Source: Puniceicoccaceae bacterium (GTDB lineage: Bacteria; Verrucomicrobiota; Verrucomicrobiia; Opitutales; Coraliomargaritaceae). From it: a stretch of DNA of 64,000 bases. Shown here piece by piece: positions 24,882-32,786 of this stretch. The position numbers and the translations under genes are program-made. Every line of letters begins with the position of its first letter. Position 1 is the stretch's first letter. Below the pieces are notes generated by a model that was given only the letters and a program-made list of their open reading frames with translations, did no database searches and was not told the DNA's origin. The stretch covers positions 124,001-188,000 of the forward strand of contig JAGYJE010000002.1 in the NCBI GenBank assembly GCA_018402305.1. The letters are read 5' to 3'.

Positions 24882-25520
24882 TTAAAGCGATCTCAAAAAA
24901 TTTCCGTATAGTTGCAATCCTTTTGCCTGACTTTTTTCCGGATGAAACTGCGTCGCGTAGCAATTTCCATGCTGGATGCCGGAAACGAAGCGGCCCCCAT
25001 AGTCCGTGTGGAAGGTGGCCAACCCGGGGTCGACGGGCGCGATGTAGTAGCTATGCACAAAGTAAAACTGGTCCTGGCCGGAAACAATTCCATCCGTCAA
25101 GCCGGTGCCGGGGTCAAAGGTGACTGAGTTCCAACCCATGTGTGGGATCTTTAAACCAGGGTCCACCCGGAAGCGACGGACTTCCCCTTTAAATACGCCC
25201 AAACCCGCAACGTCACCCTCCTCTGAATGCTCAAAGAGTGCCTGGAGGCCAAGGCAAATACCGAAAAAAGGCCGGTCTGCCGCAATCCAATCGCGGATCA
25301 CACGGTCGAACCCAGTCCGCTCCAGCAAGGCCATGGCATCCACGATAGCCCCCTGCCCCGGAAATATCAGCGCGTCCGCCGCACCGATTGCCTGCGGTGA
25401 AGCGGCTAGATAGGCCTCCGCGCCGACCTGTTGCCAGGCCCGCACGACACTGCGCAGATTGCCCATGCCATAATCGATCACGGCAAGCTTGGGCCGTTTT
25501 GAACTGTCATTTATCTCCAT
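24882..25520 (-). CDS. hisH: Imidazole glycerol phosphate synthase, glutaminase subunit
   Basis: 212 aa, standard length. It is a class I glutamine amidotransferase: nucleophile Cys89 in [15 protein letters not shown], with the His193/Glu195 pair in [12 protein letters not shown]. The N-terminus [14 protein letters not shown] is diagnostic of HisH. It supplies ammonia to HisF, which makes imidazole glycerol phosphate and AICAR in histidine synthesis. The other his genes are not adjacent here. The stop codon falls in a small dyad (GATCG/CGATC) that is too short and lacks a U-tract for a terminator. Confidence 0.97.
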   Translation of the reverse strand: MEINDSSKRPKLAVIDYGMGNLRSVVRAWQQVGAEAYLAASPQAIGAADALIFPGQGAIVDAMALLERTGFDRVIRDWIAADRPFFGICLGLQALFEHSEEGDVAGLGVFKGEVRRFRVDPGLKIPHMGWNSVTFDPGTGLTDGIVSGQDQFYFVHSYYIAPVDPGLATFHTDYGGRFVSGIQHGNCYATQFHPEKSQAKGLQLYGNFLRSL

Positions 25521-25648
25521 CCAGTCAGTATCCGAGCTTTCATAGCAAAGTCGATTAAGATTACGAAACCGATTACACAGAAGTCAGGAAACGGGGGGCC
25601 CACTACAGCCTCCACCCCTCCACCACGCTGCGCGCGGTCCCCCTCCCC

Positions 25649-26416
25649 TCAGTGAGGCGAGGAATTACTGGAGCGCCGACACTTGGTGTAGCGCCGCGCT
25701 ACCCCGCGGCACGCGGGATAGCGCCGCTCAATGGCGCGGAGATTCGCTTTTAGGATTGCCGGATTAAATGGCGCTTCGCTGAAGGCAACCACACGATTTT
25801 CATAACCCTCAATTCGGTAGGTGATCGACTCGCTGAAGCGGCGGCGCAGCGCCGCATCCCGGAACATGGGCAAATGCGCCACCTTATCCGGTTCCACCAG
25901 GTTGAAAATGAGCACCCCGCCAGGCCGAAGCATTTGCCCGAGCGACCGGCACCAGGCAGCATCCATCGTCACGCAGCGGGCCGGCAGCCCTTCCGCTTCT
26001 CCGTAAAGGTCTTCGACGATGACATCAAACCGCGCTTCCTCGCAACTTGACTCCACCCACTCGACCGCATCGGCGGCCACTAATTCACAAATATCGGGGC
26101 ATTCGAAAAAGCCCTGAGCGATAGAGAGGTGGATCGGGTCCAAATCGATCCCAACGATGCGCTGGGGAGCAATTAGCGCTGCCATCTGACAACCCACCGC
26201 TCCCGCTCCAAAGCCCAGCATGAGAACGTCTCCAATGGTCTCTGGCTTGCGGTAGAGAGTCGGCACTACAATGAGGTCCCAAATCGAGCCCGCCAGCGGC
26301 CGGTTCGGGTTCCACTGCGAGTGATTCACCCCGTTCCGATACAAACGAACCGACGCACCTGCGGTGCGCACTTCATAGAGCTTTCCATCCAAACTCCGTT
26401 GCCAAATAATTGCCAT
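25649..26416 (-). CDS. Spermidine synthase-like / class I SAM methyltransferase
   Basis: 255 aa. A Rossmann core is visible: DVLMLGFGAGAVGCQMA (glycine motif I, about residue 65), RIVGIDLDPIHLSIAQGFF (acidic motif), then VAADAVEWVES, RFDVIVEDLYGEAEGLP and GGVLIFNLVEPD. This layout resembles polyamine aminopropyltransferases (SpeE-like) more than general methyltransferases, but the canonical substrate-binding gate region is not clear. The substrate is therefore unknown. It is cytoplasmic. The gene lies 16 bp from the next gene (26433-27827), suggesting co-transcription. Confidence 0.75.
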   Translation of the reverse strand: MAIIWQRSLDGKLYEVRTAGASVRLYRNGVNHSQWNPNRPLAGSIWDLIVVPTLYRKPETIGDVLMLGFGAGAVGCQMAALIAPQRIVGIDLDPIHLSIAQGFFECPDICELVAADAVEWVESSCEEARFDVIVEDLYGEAEGLPARCVTMDAAWCRSLGQMLRPGGVLIFNLVEPDKVAHLPMFRDAALRRRFSESITYRIEGYENRVVAFSEAPFNPAILKANLRAIERRYPACRGVARRYTKCRRSSNSSPH

Positions 26417-26432
26417 TGAACGTAGGCGCAGA

Positions 26433-27827
26433 TCAGCGCTTCAATTTGCGCTCCACCATCCCATGCGCCTCCAGGGGAACCCAATCACGCCAGCTCGTAT
26501 CGTCTGCCTCAATCATCTTCATGATCTTGCGCCCCGTATTTGCCAGCAAGCTGGGATCACCCACTCCAATCGGCAGAATTCGCTCGTTTTGAATCAGATG
26601 AGTGTAAAAATGCTGCCAGTTTTCCGGCGCCTTAAAATTCTCCGCGGTGACCAACTCCCTACTGTGGGCATTGTGCCAGGGGTAGACAAACAGCTGCACC
26701 CCGTTTTTGAAGAGGCGCCCGAATGACTCCAGAACACCGCCGGCCAGATTGGCTGACCACTTTTCCTTAAACAACTCGTTGAGCAAACCGATGCTCAGAA
26801 TCACGGCAATCGGCTCAGCGGTGTGGCGGCTCAAATAGGTCGCAATGCGGTGGAACTCCGCACTCCGGCTGATCAGCACGGTCTTGCCCAAGGCCTGCAG
26901 GGCGTCCGCCCGATCGATGAAATCCTCGTGGTCCACCGCGCCGTCACGCAGAAGGTTGTTCATACTGATTTCACAGATCTCCAGTGAGCGCGCTTTCTGT
27001 GCTTCGTCCAAGACGTTGGAAAACACAGTCCGGGACTGTCGGATCATATCAAGATGCAGGTTTAGGACTGGATTGAAACTGCCGCGTAAAAGCAAAATCG
27101 GACGTTTGTAAAGCACGTCCGTCGCCTGCACGATCTCCCCTCTCTCGTTAAACATAGCCGCCTCGGTAAGGCTGCTCTGGACCAGTTGCAGCGCGCACAG
27201 GCGGTTGTCCACATAGCGAAAGTCCTCCCCGGAAAAACGCAGCATATCGACCTCGATACGGCCCTTGGTCAGACCCGCGGCCAGCGACTCGACGAAGTCC
27301 GTCAAATTTTTCCGAAGATAAAAGGCCGCATAAATCAAGTTTACCCCGATTTTGCCCAGGGCGTCCATTTGATCCGCATTCGACTCGTCCAGGAGGCGAA
27401 CGTGTAGAACAATCTCGCAGGGCTTTGTCTCCGGCTTGAGCTGCAGGCGAATCCCCAACCAGCCGTGGCACTCCCCGGAGTCCTGATAGCCCCGCGCCCG
27501 CACCGTGTTACAAAAGGAGAAAAATGTGGTGTCCTTCCCCCGCACAGGACCGAGCCGCTGTTCAAGCAGGCTATACTCATAGGCTAACATGGCATGCAGC
27601 CGCTCCTGTGAGACGTAGCGATTCCCCTTCCCGTAGAGAGCGTCACTCATCGTCATGTCGTAGGCCGAAATCGTCTTGGCCACCGTGCCCGCACTCCCCG
27701 ATACCCGAAAAAACCAATTCGCCGTCTCTTGACCCGCACCGATCTCCGCAAAAACACCGTAGCGCTTTAAATCCAAATTGATGGCCAGCGCCTTTTCATA
27801 CGTGCTTAACTCCGGTTTTTCCGCCAT
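26433..27827 (-). CDS. Conserved protein of unknown function (large Bacteroidota/Verrucomicrobia family)
   Basis: 464 aa, no signal peptide or transmembrane segment. Its text (KALAINLDLKRYGVFAEIGA then GQETANWFFRV, TISAYDMTMSDALYGKGNRY, HGWLGIRLQL, KIGVNLIYAAFYL, ILLLRGSFNPVLNLHLDMI, LEICEISMNNLLRDGAVDHE) matches a conserved cytoplasmic family that I remember from Bacteroidota and Verrucomicrobia. In public annotations it is sometimes mislabelled a TonB-dependent receptor or a nicotinate-nucleotide adenylyltransferase; neither label fits what can be seen. No catalytic motif is obvious. It precedes the spermidine-synthase-like gene and could belong to the same operon. Confidence 0.75.
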   Translation of the reverse strand: MAEKPELSTYEKALAINLDLKRYGVFAEIGAGQETANWFFRVSGSAGTVAKTISAYDMTMSDALYGKGNRYVSQERLHAMLAYEYSLLEQRLGPVRGKDTTFFSFCNTVRARGYQDSGECHGWLGIRLQLKPETKPCEIVLHVRLLDESNADQMDALGKIGVNLIYAAFYLRKNLTDFVESLAAGLTKGRIEVDMLRFSGEDFRYVDNRLCALQLVQSSLTEAAMFNERGEIVQATDVLYKRPILLLRGSFNPVLNLHLDMIRQSRTVFSNVLDEAQKARSLEICEISMNNLLRDGAVDHEDFIDRADALQALGKTVLISRSAEFHRIATYLSRHTAEPIAVILSIGLLNELFKEKWSANLAGGVLESFGRLFKNGVQLFVYPWHNAHSRELVTAENFKAPENWQHFYTHLIQNERILPIGVGDPSLLANTGRKIMKMIEADDTSWRDWVPLEAHGMVERKLKR

Positions 27828-27955
27828 GCCTTATTTCTCTAGGCTGCCAGCCCAAGAAGGCAAACCGGAAGTCAAAGGAATTTAACTTGAAGACAATCCA
27901 TTCCAGACGGCGAACAAAAGAACCCGGCGAATGACAACCACCGCTCGGCGTTGAC

Positions 27956-28675
27956 TCAGCCTGCGCCGCCACGCCCCACCCGCATGATCTGGCTGCTTAG
28001 TGCGTTGAGGTCTTTTTCGTGATCCCGGCGCCGGGGGTCATAGATATCCAGCAAGGCCCAGAAACCAGCGCTATGATTCATCTCCGTGAGATGCGCCAGT
28101 TCATGGAGGATAACGTAGTCCTGCAGCTCCGGTGCGAGGAGAACCAGCCGCCAATTCAGCGAGATCCCGCGCCTCGCTGAACAGGAGCCCCAGCGGCTGG
28201 ATTGATCCCGGACCGACAATGCAGCGTAACTGAGGCCCAAACGCTTCGCCTGGTAAGCCACGCGGCAGGTCAGCGCGTCTTTGGCAAAGTTCAGCACAAG
28301 GGCGCGCAGATTCGCCCCGGTGCCGCTCCGTGGACGCAGCAAAACAACCGAACCGCCCTCGGCGAAGCGGTATTCGGAACGCCCCATCCAGCCATCTTCA
28401 ATACGTACAAAAAACAGATCACCGCTGGCACTGAGCTGGGGCGTCTGTTGCAGCCAGGCTTCAAGACCAATCGCCGGGGGGGCTTTGCCCAATTGCTGAT
28501 TCAGCCAGCGGGTTTGCTTCTCCACGAAGCGGAGCACCTCGGCGTCGCTGGTTCGGAGCGGGGCGGAGGCTACAATCTGATTCTCCAGACCAAGCGTGAG
28601 CTTGAGTCGCCGCGTGCCCTTGCGCCGCCTTATTTCGATGGGCACGAACCGCCCGTCTTCAGAGCGAAAATTCAT
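27956..28675 (-). CDS. YgjP-type (M48-like) zinc metallopeptidase
   Basis: 239 aa from the Met at 28675. The zinc-peptidase motif HELAHLTEMNHSAGFW (HExxH plus a downstream His) is at about residue 190. It is preceded by RDQSSRWGSCSARRGISLNW, a combination diagnostic of the YgjP/WLM-like family. It has no signal peptide, so it is cytoplasmic. Physiological substrates of the family are not known. An upstream Met would add 55 residues with no family match and would overlap mazG; the chosen start is 17 bp after the mazG stop. Confidence 0.88.
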   Translation of the reverse strand: MNFRSEDGRFVPIEIRRRKGTRRLKLTLGLENQIVASAPLRTSDAEVLRFVEKQTRWLNQQLGKAPPAIGLEAWLQQTPQLSASGDLFFVRIEDGWMGRSEYRFAEGGSVVLLRPRSGTGANLRALVLNFAKDALTCRVAYQAKRLGLSYAALSVRDQSSRWGSCSARRGISLNWRLVLLAPELQDYVILHELAHLTEMNHSAGFWALLDIYDPRRRDHEKDLNALSSQIMRVGRGGAG

Positions 28676-28691
28676 GATGTCCGGGTGCGCA

Positions 28692-29345
28692 CTAGGCTTG
28701 ATCGAGGGTATCAACCAGTTTCTGGGTGTAGCGCCGCAGGGCCGATTCCGGGTCAATACCCCGAGCCCGGCAGGCTGCGGCAATCTCAAACAACTCCTCA
28801 CCCAGCCGGGCCGCGTCCATCGATTCGGCACGGGCCTCAATCGCTCCCGTGTTAAGCAAGCCGTCGACCGGGATCGCCTGCTTTTCTATTTGTTTAAAAA
28901 CGTCCTTGGCAAACATCAAAGCGGGTAACTGGCGGGGCAGATCTTTAAACCGTCCCGTCTGCTCGGGACCGCGCTTACGCTCGGCCGCCTTGATCTGATC
29001 CCATTGCTGGAGCACGGCCGCCGTATCCCCAGTCTGGCCACCACCGAATACATGGGGGTGGCGCCGTATGAGCTTCTCGTTAACCACCTGACAGACCGAC
29101 TCAAAGTCGAAATCCCCGCGCTCAGCTGCCATCTGTGCGTGCATGACCACCTGCAGGAGGACGTCCCCCAACTCCTCCTCCATATGATCCATATCAAGAC
29201 GATCAATCGTCTGCAGCAACTCGCAGCACTCATCGACCAGACACTCCGCGATGGACTGATGATCTTGCTCGATGTCCCAAGGGCAGCCGGTTTCCGGCTC
29301 ACGCAAGGACGCTACCGTTTTTAATAAGTCTTCGATCGCACGCAT
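28692..29345 (-). CDS. mazG: Nucleoside triphosphate pyrophosphohydrolase MazG
   Basis: 217 aa. It carries the MazG metal-binding pattern: CPWDIEQDHQSIAECLVDEC then CELLQTID, and EEELGDVLLQVVMHAQMAAE (ExxE...ExxD, about residues 35-70). The protein contains one MazG domain and a partly matching C-terminal half (residues 130-217), shorter than E. coli MazG (263 aa). It hydrolyses (d)NTPs to NMP and pyrophosphate, a house-cleaning role. It lies between the GreA-like gene and the YgjP-type peptidase gene on the same strand, with small gaps consistent with one transcript. Confidence 0.93.
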   Translation of the reverse strand: MRAIEDLLKTVASLREPETGCPWDIEQDHQSIAECLVDECCELLQTIDRLDMDHMEEELGDVLLQVVMHAQMAAERGDFDFESVCQVVNEKLIRRHPHVFGGGQTGDTAAVLQQWDQIKAAERKRGPEQTGRFKDLPRQLPALMFAKDVFKQIEKQAIPVDGLLNTGAIEARAESMDAARLGEELFEIAAACRARGIDPESALRRYTQKLVDTLDQA

Positions 29346-29367
29346 CGCTCAAAAGATGGGGGCAGAA

Positions 29368-29838
29368 TCAAGCGACCGTCAAGACCTGCCCGACACTTCC
29401 ATTCGGCAAGCGAAAGCTTTCTCCGGCTTTCAAGCCCCGCAGCCGGGCGATTAGGGGCGATTGCGCTGTGATCACCGTAACGGTGACGCCCTTCATCTCC
29501 ACAGTCTGCCCGCCGGCAACACCGGCGAAGAAAAAATATTCCGTAGAATCACCAAAGTCACAGCTGAACAAAGCTCCGTGGGCTACCCGGTCCTTTTTTT
29601 GCAGCAAGGTTTCCCGGCGCGAGCACAGGTCCTCGATCGCAGCCGCCCACTGCCGTGCCTGGCCAGCCTGCCCAGCGGCCAAATAAGACGCCTCCAGTCC
29701 CTGCGTGTCCCATTGCGAATCGGCCCGGGACTCGTCGTTTGTGGCATACTCGGCCGCGTCTTTCGATGCTTTCACGGCATCCTGCAGCTCCACCTGCAAG
29801 GCGGCCAGTAGGCGCTCGAAAAAGTCGGCTTTGTTCAT
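29368..29838 (-). CDS. GreA/GreB-like protein (C-terminal domain family)
   Basis: 156 aa from the Met at 29838; an earlier in-frame start would include the terminator stem, so it is rejected. Residues 1-85 are helical (NKADFFERLLAALQVELQDA, then a stretch with SRADSQWDTQGLEASYL), and residues 95-156 form a GreA-type C-terminal domain (GQTVEMKGVTVTVITAQSPL then ARLRGLKAGESFRLPNGS). Factors of this group bind near the RNA polymerase secondary channel. The coiled-coil N-terminus typical of GreA, with its acidic tip, is not clear, so it may be a divergent elongation-factor-like regulator. Confidence 0.75.
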   Translation of the reverse strand: MNKADFFERLLAALQVELQDAVKASKDAAEYATNDESRADSQWDTQGLEASYLAAGQAGQARQWAAAIEDLCSRRETLLQKKDRVAHGALFSCDFGDSTEYFFFAGVAGGQTVEMKGVTVTVITAQSPLIARLRGLKAGESFRLPNGSVGQVLTVA

Positions 29839-29863
29839 GAGAATTCGGGGAAAGTTCGGATAT

Positions 29864-29890
29864 AAAAAACCCGCCGGAGTGGCGGGTTTT
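29864..29890 (-). terminator. Rho-independent terminator after rpmG
   Basis: AAACCCGCC and GGCGGGTTT form a 9-10 bp stem around GGAGT. The minus strand continues with a run of U (plus-strand AAAAAA at 29864-29869), which fits termination of the minus-strand rpmG transcript ending at 29937. Confidence 0.85.
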
Positions 29891-29936
29891 GAATGCAATG
29901 CGTCGAAATTATAAAAAGCTCCCGGAAACGGGCAAA

Positions 29937-30107
29937 CTAGCTCTTGATCTCACGGTGCAGGGTGTGCCGACGAAGAAATTTGTTATATTTCTTCTTCTCA
30001 ACGCGGTCCGGCTGCTGCTTCTTGTCGCGGCTCGACATGTAGCGGGATACGGGCTTCCCCTCAGCGCGGGCTTCGGTGCATTCTAGAATGATGTGCTCTC
30101 TGGGCAT
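29937..30107 (-). CDS. rpmG: 50S ribosomal protein bL33
   Basis: 56 aa, found by reading the minus strand directly. It starts MPREHIILECTEARAEGKPV, continues YMSSRDKKQQPDRVEKKKYN and ends KFLRRHTLHREIKS. This is the bL33 pattern: an N-terminal strand with C-T-E, the RDKK...PDRxExKKYN segment and a C-terminal RRHTLHxE. The paired cysteines of zinc-binding L33 forms are reduced to one, so it is a Zn-independent variant. A strong terminator follows. The start is 212 bp from the esterase start on the other strand. Confidence 0.93.
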   Translation of the reverse strand: MPREHIILECTEARAEGKPVSRYMSSRDKKQQPDRVEKKKYNKFLRRHTLHREIKS

Positions 30108-30327
30108 GACTTTGTGTGGTTGTGGGTTCCTGAAAAAGAGCCGGAAAGTAGGTACTCCCCTTTCGAAAGCAATTCTTTTTTGCAGCTATTTCGTTTGAAC
30201 GCCGGGCCGCTACGAAGCGCCCCCTGCTTGTCCCTCATTTGACGTTCTATGAAGTCCAGCCCCTACCCCGATTATCCGAAAAACCGGATTGCTCATCGCG
30301 CCCGCACTCAACTAGGCTTTGCTCTTA

Positions 30328-31136
30328 ATGGTCTCTACAAGGGAAAAATCACAACTCCTGCACCCCGTCCATCCTGTGCTCTCACAGGCACGGCTCTACC
30401 CCAGCTTTCTTGAAGATGGTAGCGACTTCGCCTGCGTATTAGTCCTGCCCGGGGGTGGTTACGGAATGGTCAGCAACCAGGAAGGGCCCCCCGTCGCCGG
30501 ATGGCTCAACTCCATAGGTATCTCCGCTGCGGTGCTCGAATACACCGTTGCCGAAGGGCACCCGATCTACCCACAACCGCAACAACAAGCACTCTACGCC
30601 CTCCGCTGGCTGCGCGCCCAGGCGAGTGACCTGAACATCGCCCCCCAACGAATCGGCGTCATCGGCTTTTCCGCCGGCGGCCACCTCGCTGCCAGCCTCG
30701 CCAATGGCTTTGATCGTGAGGACTGGTTACTGGACCCGATGGCACACTCGATCAGATCAGCGCCCGACCCAATGCCGCGATTTTAAGTTACCCCGTCATC
30801 AGCTCGGATACGATTGGCCACGCCGGCAGTTTCCAGAACCTTCTTGGTGTCAATGCCAAGCCCGAAGAGAAAAAAGCCCTCAGCTGGGAATTACATGTCC
30901 ACCCCAAGGGTCCCCCCACCTTTCTCTGGCATACTGCCAACGACAACTGCGTCCCCGTCGAAAACAGCTACCGCATGGCCATCGCCCTGCAGAAACAAGC
31001 CATCCCCCACGAGCTCCACGTCTTCCCCGAAGGTGCCCACGGCCTCGGCCTCGGCACAATCGACGATCGCCGCAACCCGAGCGCCGCCCAATGGACCGAC
31101 CTCGCCCGAAACTGGCTCCACGGCCTCGGGTTTTAG
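30328..31136 (+). pseudogene. Frameshifted alpha/beta-hydrolase (acetyl-esterase-like)
   Basis: Two frames together give one BD-FAE/acetyl-xylan-esterase-like protein. Frame one (30328-about 30760) has the oxyanion region VLVLPGGGYGMVSNQEGPPV and the nucleophile GFSAGGHLAASLAN. After about 30750 the text turns to junk in that frame and stops at 30786, while the frame starting at positions divisible by three continues ARPNAAILSYPVISSDTIGH, the Asp site HTANDNCVPVENSYRM, the His site HVFPEGAHGLGLG, and a stop at 31134-31136. All three catalytic residues survive, so a single indel near 30745-30770 is enough to explain it. It is either a recent pseudogene or a sequencing error. No signal peptide. 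Confidence 0.8.
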
Positions 31137-31169
31137 CGCGCCTGTTGAAAATTTAAGGAAAAATTTTAA

Positions 31170-31227
31170 GGACACCCACTTCCCAGAGCATGACGAGCGC
31201 GCTGGCCTCATGAATTTATGGGTGTCC
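31170..31227. repeat. Inverted GGACACCCA / TGGGTGTCC pair
   Basis: GGACACCCA (31170-31178) and TGGGTGTCC (31219-31227) form a 9-bp perfect inverted repeat with about 40 bp between. The same motif occurs at 40611, 40636 and 42737. It lies between the frameshifted esterase and the IS110 stump. Confidence 0.7.
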
Positions 31228-31237
31228 ACAAATTGTC

Positions 31238-31516
31238 TCACAAATTGTCAACTTCTTCAAGCTTTCGATGGAGAACAAAACCAAAGCAGCCCGCTTCGTA
31301 GCAGCTGACCACACGCTTAGCCAGCAGGCGTTGCCGCTGCACCCAAACGAGAAACTCGTCAGGGGTAAACGATTGAAGGGATTGAGGCGGTTGATTGTCA
31401 ATCTGGCGGATCGCGACATACTTCGATTTATGAATGTCGATTCCGAGCTTGATGACTTCGGCGGTGGCTTCAGTCTGTGAATGTGATGTGGGAGTGAGTT
31501 TTTTATTACGTTTCAT
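31238..31516 (-). pseudogene. IS110-family transposase N-terminal stump
   Basis: 92 codons. The segment IKLGIDIHKSKYVAIRQIDN then SLQSFTPDEFLVWVQRQRLL then AKRVVSCYEAGCFGFVLHRK matches the N-terminal RuvC-like (DEDD) domain of IS110 transposases, including the first catalytic Asp in GIDIHK and the Glu in CYEAG. The protein ends after KLEEVDNL, about a quarter of the usual 340-400 aa; the C-terminal transposase_20 domain is missing. The truncation lies 11 bp from the TGGGTGTCC motif, suggesting replacement by that repeat element. Confidence 0.82.
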
Positions 31517-31704
31517 GGTCGAAATGGCAGTCTAGTGATTCCTCACCGTCTGCAACTCCTCCCATGTCATCTTCGCGAAGCCCCTTCGCGAAGCCCTTTC
31601 CAACTCCGTTCTTTTTCGTAACCTAATTTTTACATGTAACTTCTTGAAACGATGCCCTCAATCCAAATGGTAAAGACTCTTTTTAATAGATCCACACGAA
31701 CACT

Positions 31705-32442
31705 ATGAAAAAAATATATAGCACACTCGCAGCCGGATTCGTTCTGGCTTCTTCCGCTTCGGCGAATCTCGTTGCCTTTTGGGATTTTAACGACGGCTTT
31801 GACGTTGGAAGCGGAGCCGTTCAGATTGTCCACGCTGCTTCCTCCGGAACTGGCACTCTATATCAGCAACGCGCCGACATTGACGGCAACGGCAAGGGCG
31901 GCAATGCCTTCATCGATGCCGCAAACAGCATCAACGCCTCGGCCGGCCAATCCATGGCATGGGACGATATCGCGAAGTCCGGAGATAACGATGCCGAGTT
32001 TTTCCTGACTTTCTCGACCTTGGGCTTGAGCAACATTGTGGTTAGCTTTGATCTCTACGGCCGCGCTGATGCTCCCGTTGTCAGCTTTGATGTCAAATAC
32101 GACACCAACGCACTTGTCGATGCCGTCAACCCTGGCGCTGTCGTTGGCACGATCAAGGATTTCGATTCCAGCCTTTCGACCGAATTCTTAAACAATCAGT
32201 CGGTTCCCGCCGGAACCAACGATCCTTCCTTCCAGCGGGTGGTCGTTGATTTCAGTTCGGCGACCGCGCTGAACAATCAGAGTTTTGTAGCGATTCGCTT
32301 CGATGATTTTGACCGCGATACAGGCAACAACTCGATGCGCATCGACAATGTCATGGTTACCGCCGTGCCCGAACCCAGTGCCTTTGCTGCTTTGGCAGGT
32401 GTCATAGCTCTGGGCCTCGTTGCCTTGCGTCGCCGCCGCTAG
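31705..32442 (+). CDS. PEP-CTERM sorting domain protein
   Basis: 245 aa. The signal peptide is MKKIYSTLAAGFVLASSASA. The mature part starts NLVAFWDFNDGFD, an opening common in verrucomicrobial PEP-CTERM proteins, and continues as a beta-rich region resembling a lectin-like sandwich (SVDFDLYGRADAP-type strands). The tail VPEPSAFAALAGVIALGLVA then LRRRR is the sorting signal. It is probably exported and processed by an exosortase encoded elsewhere. It is monocistronic, with its own terminator 30 bp after the stop. Function unknown. Confidence 0.9.
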   Translation: MKKIYSTLAAGFVLASSASANLVAFWDFNDGFDVGSGAVQIVHAASSGTGTLYQQRADIDGNGKGGNAFIDAANSINASAGQSMAWDDIAKSGDNDAEFFLTFSTLGLSNIVVSFDLYGRADAPVVSFDVKYDTNALVDAVNPGAVVGTIKDFDSSLSTEFLNNQSVPAGTNDPSFQRVVVDFSSATALNNQSFVAIRFDDFDRDTGNNSMRIDNVMVTAVPEPSAFAALAGVIALGLVALRRRR

Positions 32443-32471
32443 GTTCGAATTATTAACCGATTAGGTTTTAC

Positions 32472-32504
32472 AAGCCGCTCGTCTCCCGACGAGCGGCTTT
32501 TTTA
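32472..32504 (+). terminator. Rho-independent terminator of PEP-CTERM gene
   Basis: A perfect stem AAGCCGCTCGTC / GACGAGCGGCTT with a four-base TCCC loop is followed by TTTTT. It lies 30 bp after the stop codon at 32442. Confidence 0.93.
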
Positions 32505-32560
32505 TTTTCAAATTCCAACGGTCTTCTTAGTATTATAGGGTGAACTCACGTTATCGTCTC

Positions 32561-32653
32561 GTAGCGAACCCGCGGCAGCGGGGTCGACGTTTGAAGCATC
32601 CAGCAAGTGCCTTGACCGCATCTACGTCGACACGACTATCGTCGCGTCGCTAC
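32561..32653. repeat. Nested inverted-repeat element
   Basis: Outer arms GTAGCGA (32561-32567) and TCGCTAC (32647-32653) enclose inner arms GTCGACGT (32583-32590) and ACGTCGAC (32624-32631), all perfect. The 93-bp element could fold as a cruciform or RNA hairpin; it may be a MITE-like or intergenic repeat. The remaining 32510-32786 stretch holds nothing else recognisable. Confidence 0.6.
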
Positions 32654-32786
32654 AAAAAGCGGTAAACAGCCTATCGCTAGGATATTACCAGAGAAAGTCA
32701 GTTTTTGGTATAAGAGGTCAGAACGACTCTGTCCTGGATCGTAAACAATCCAGGCAGAGTGTCTGTGGCTCGGATCAAACAGGCGA

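Noticed and set aside
24877-24892. Terminator after hisH
   Set aside because: The dyad is only 5 bp and no U-run follows on the minus strand.
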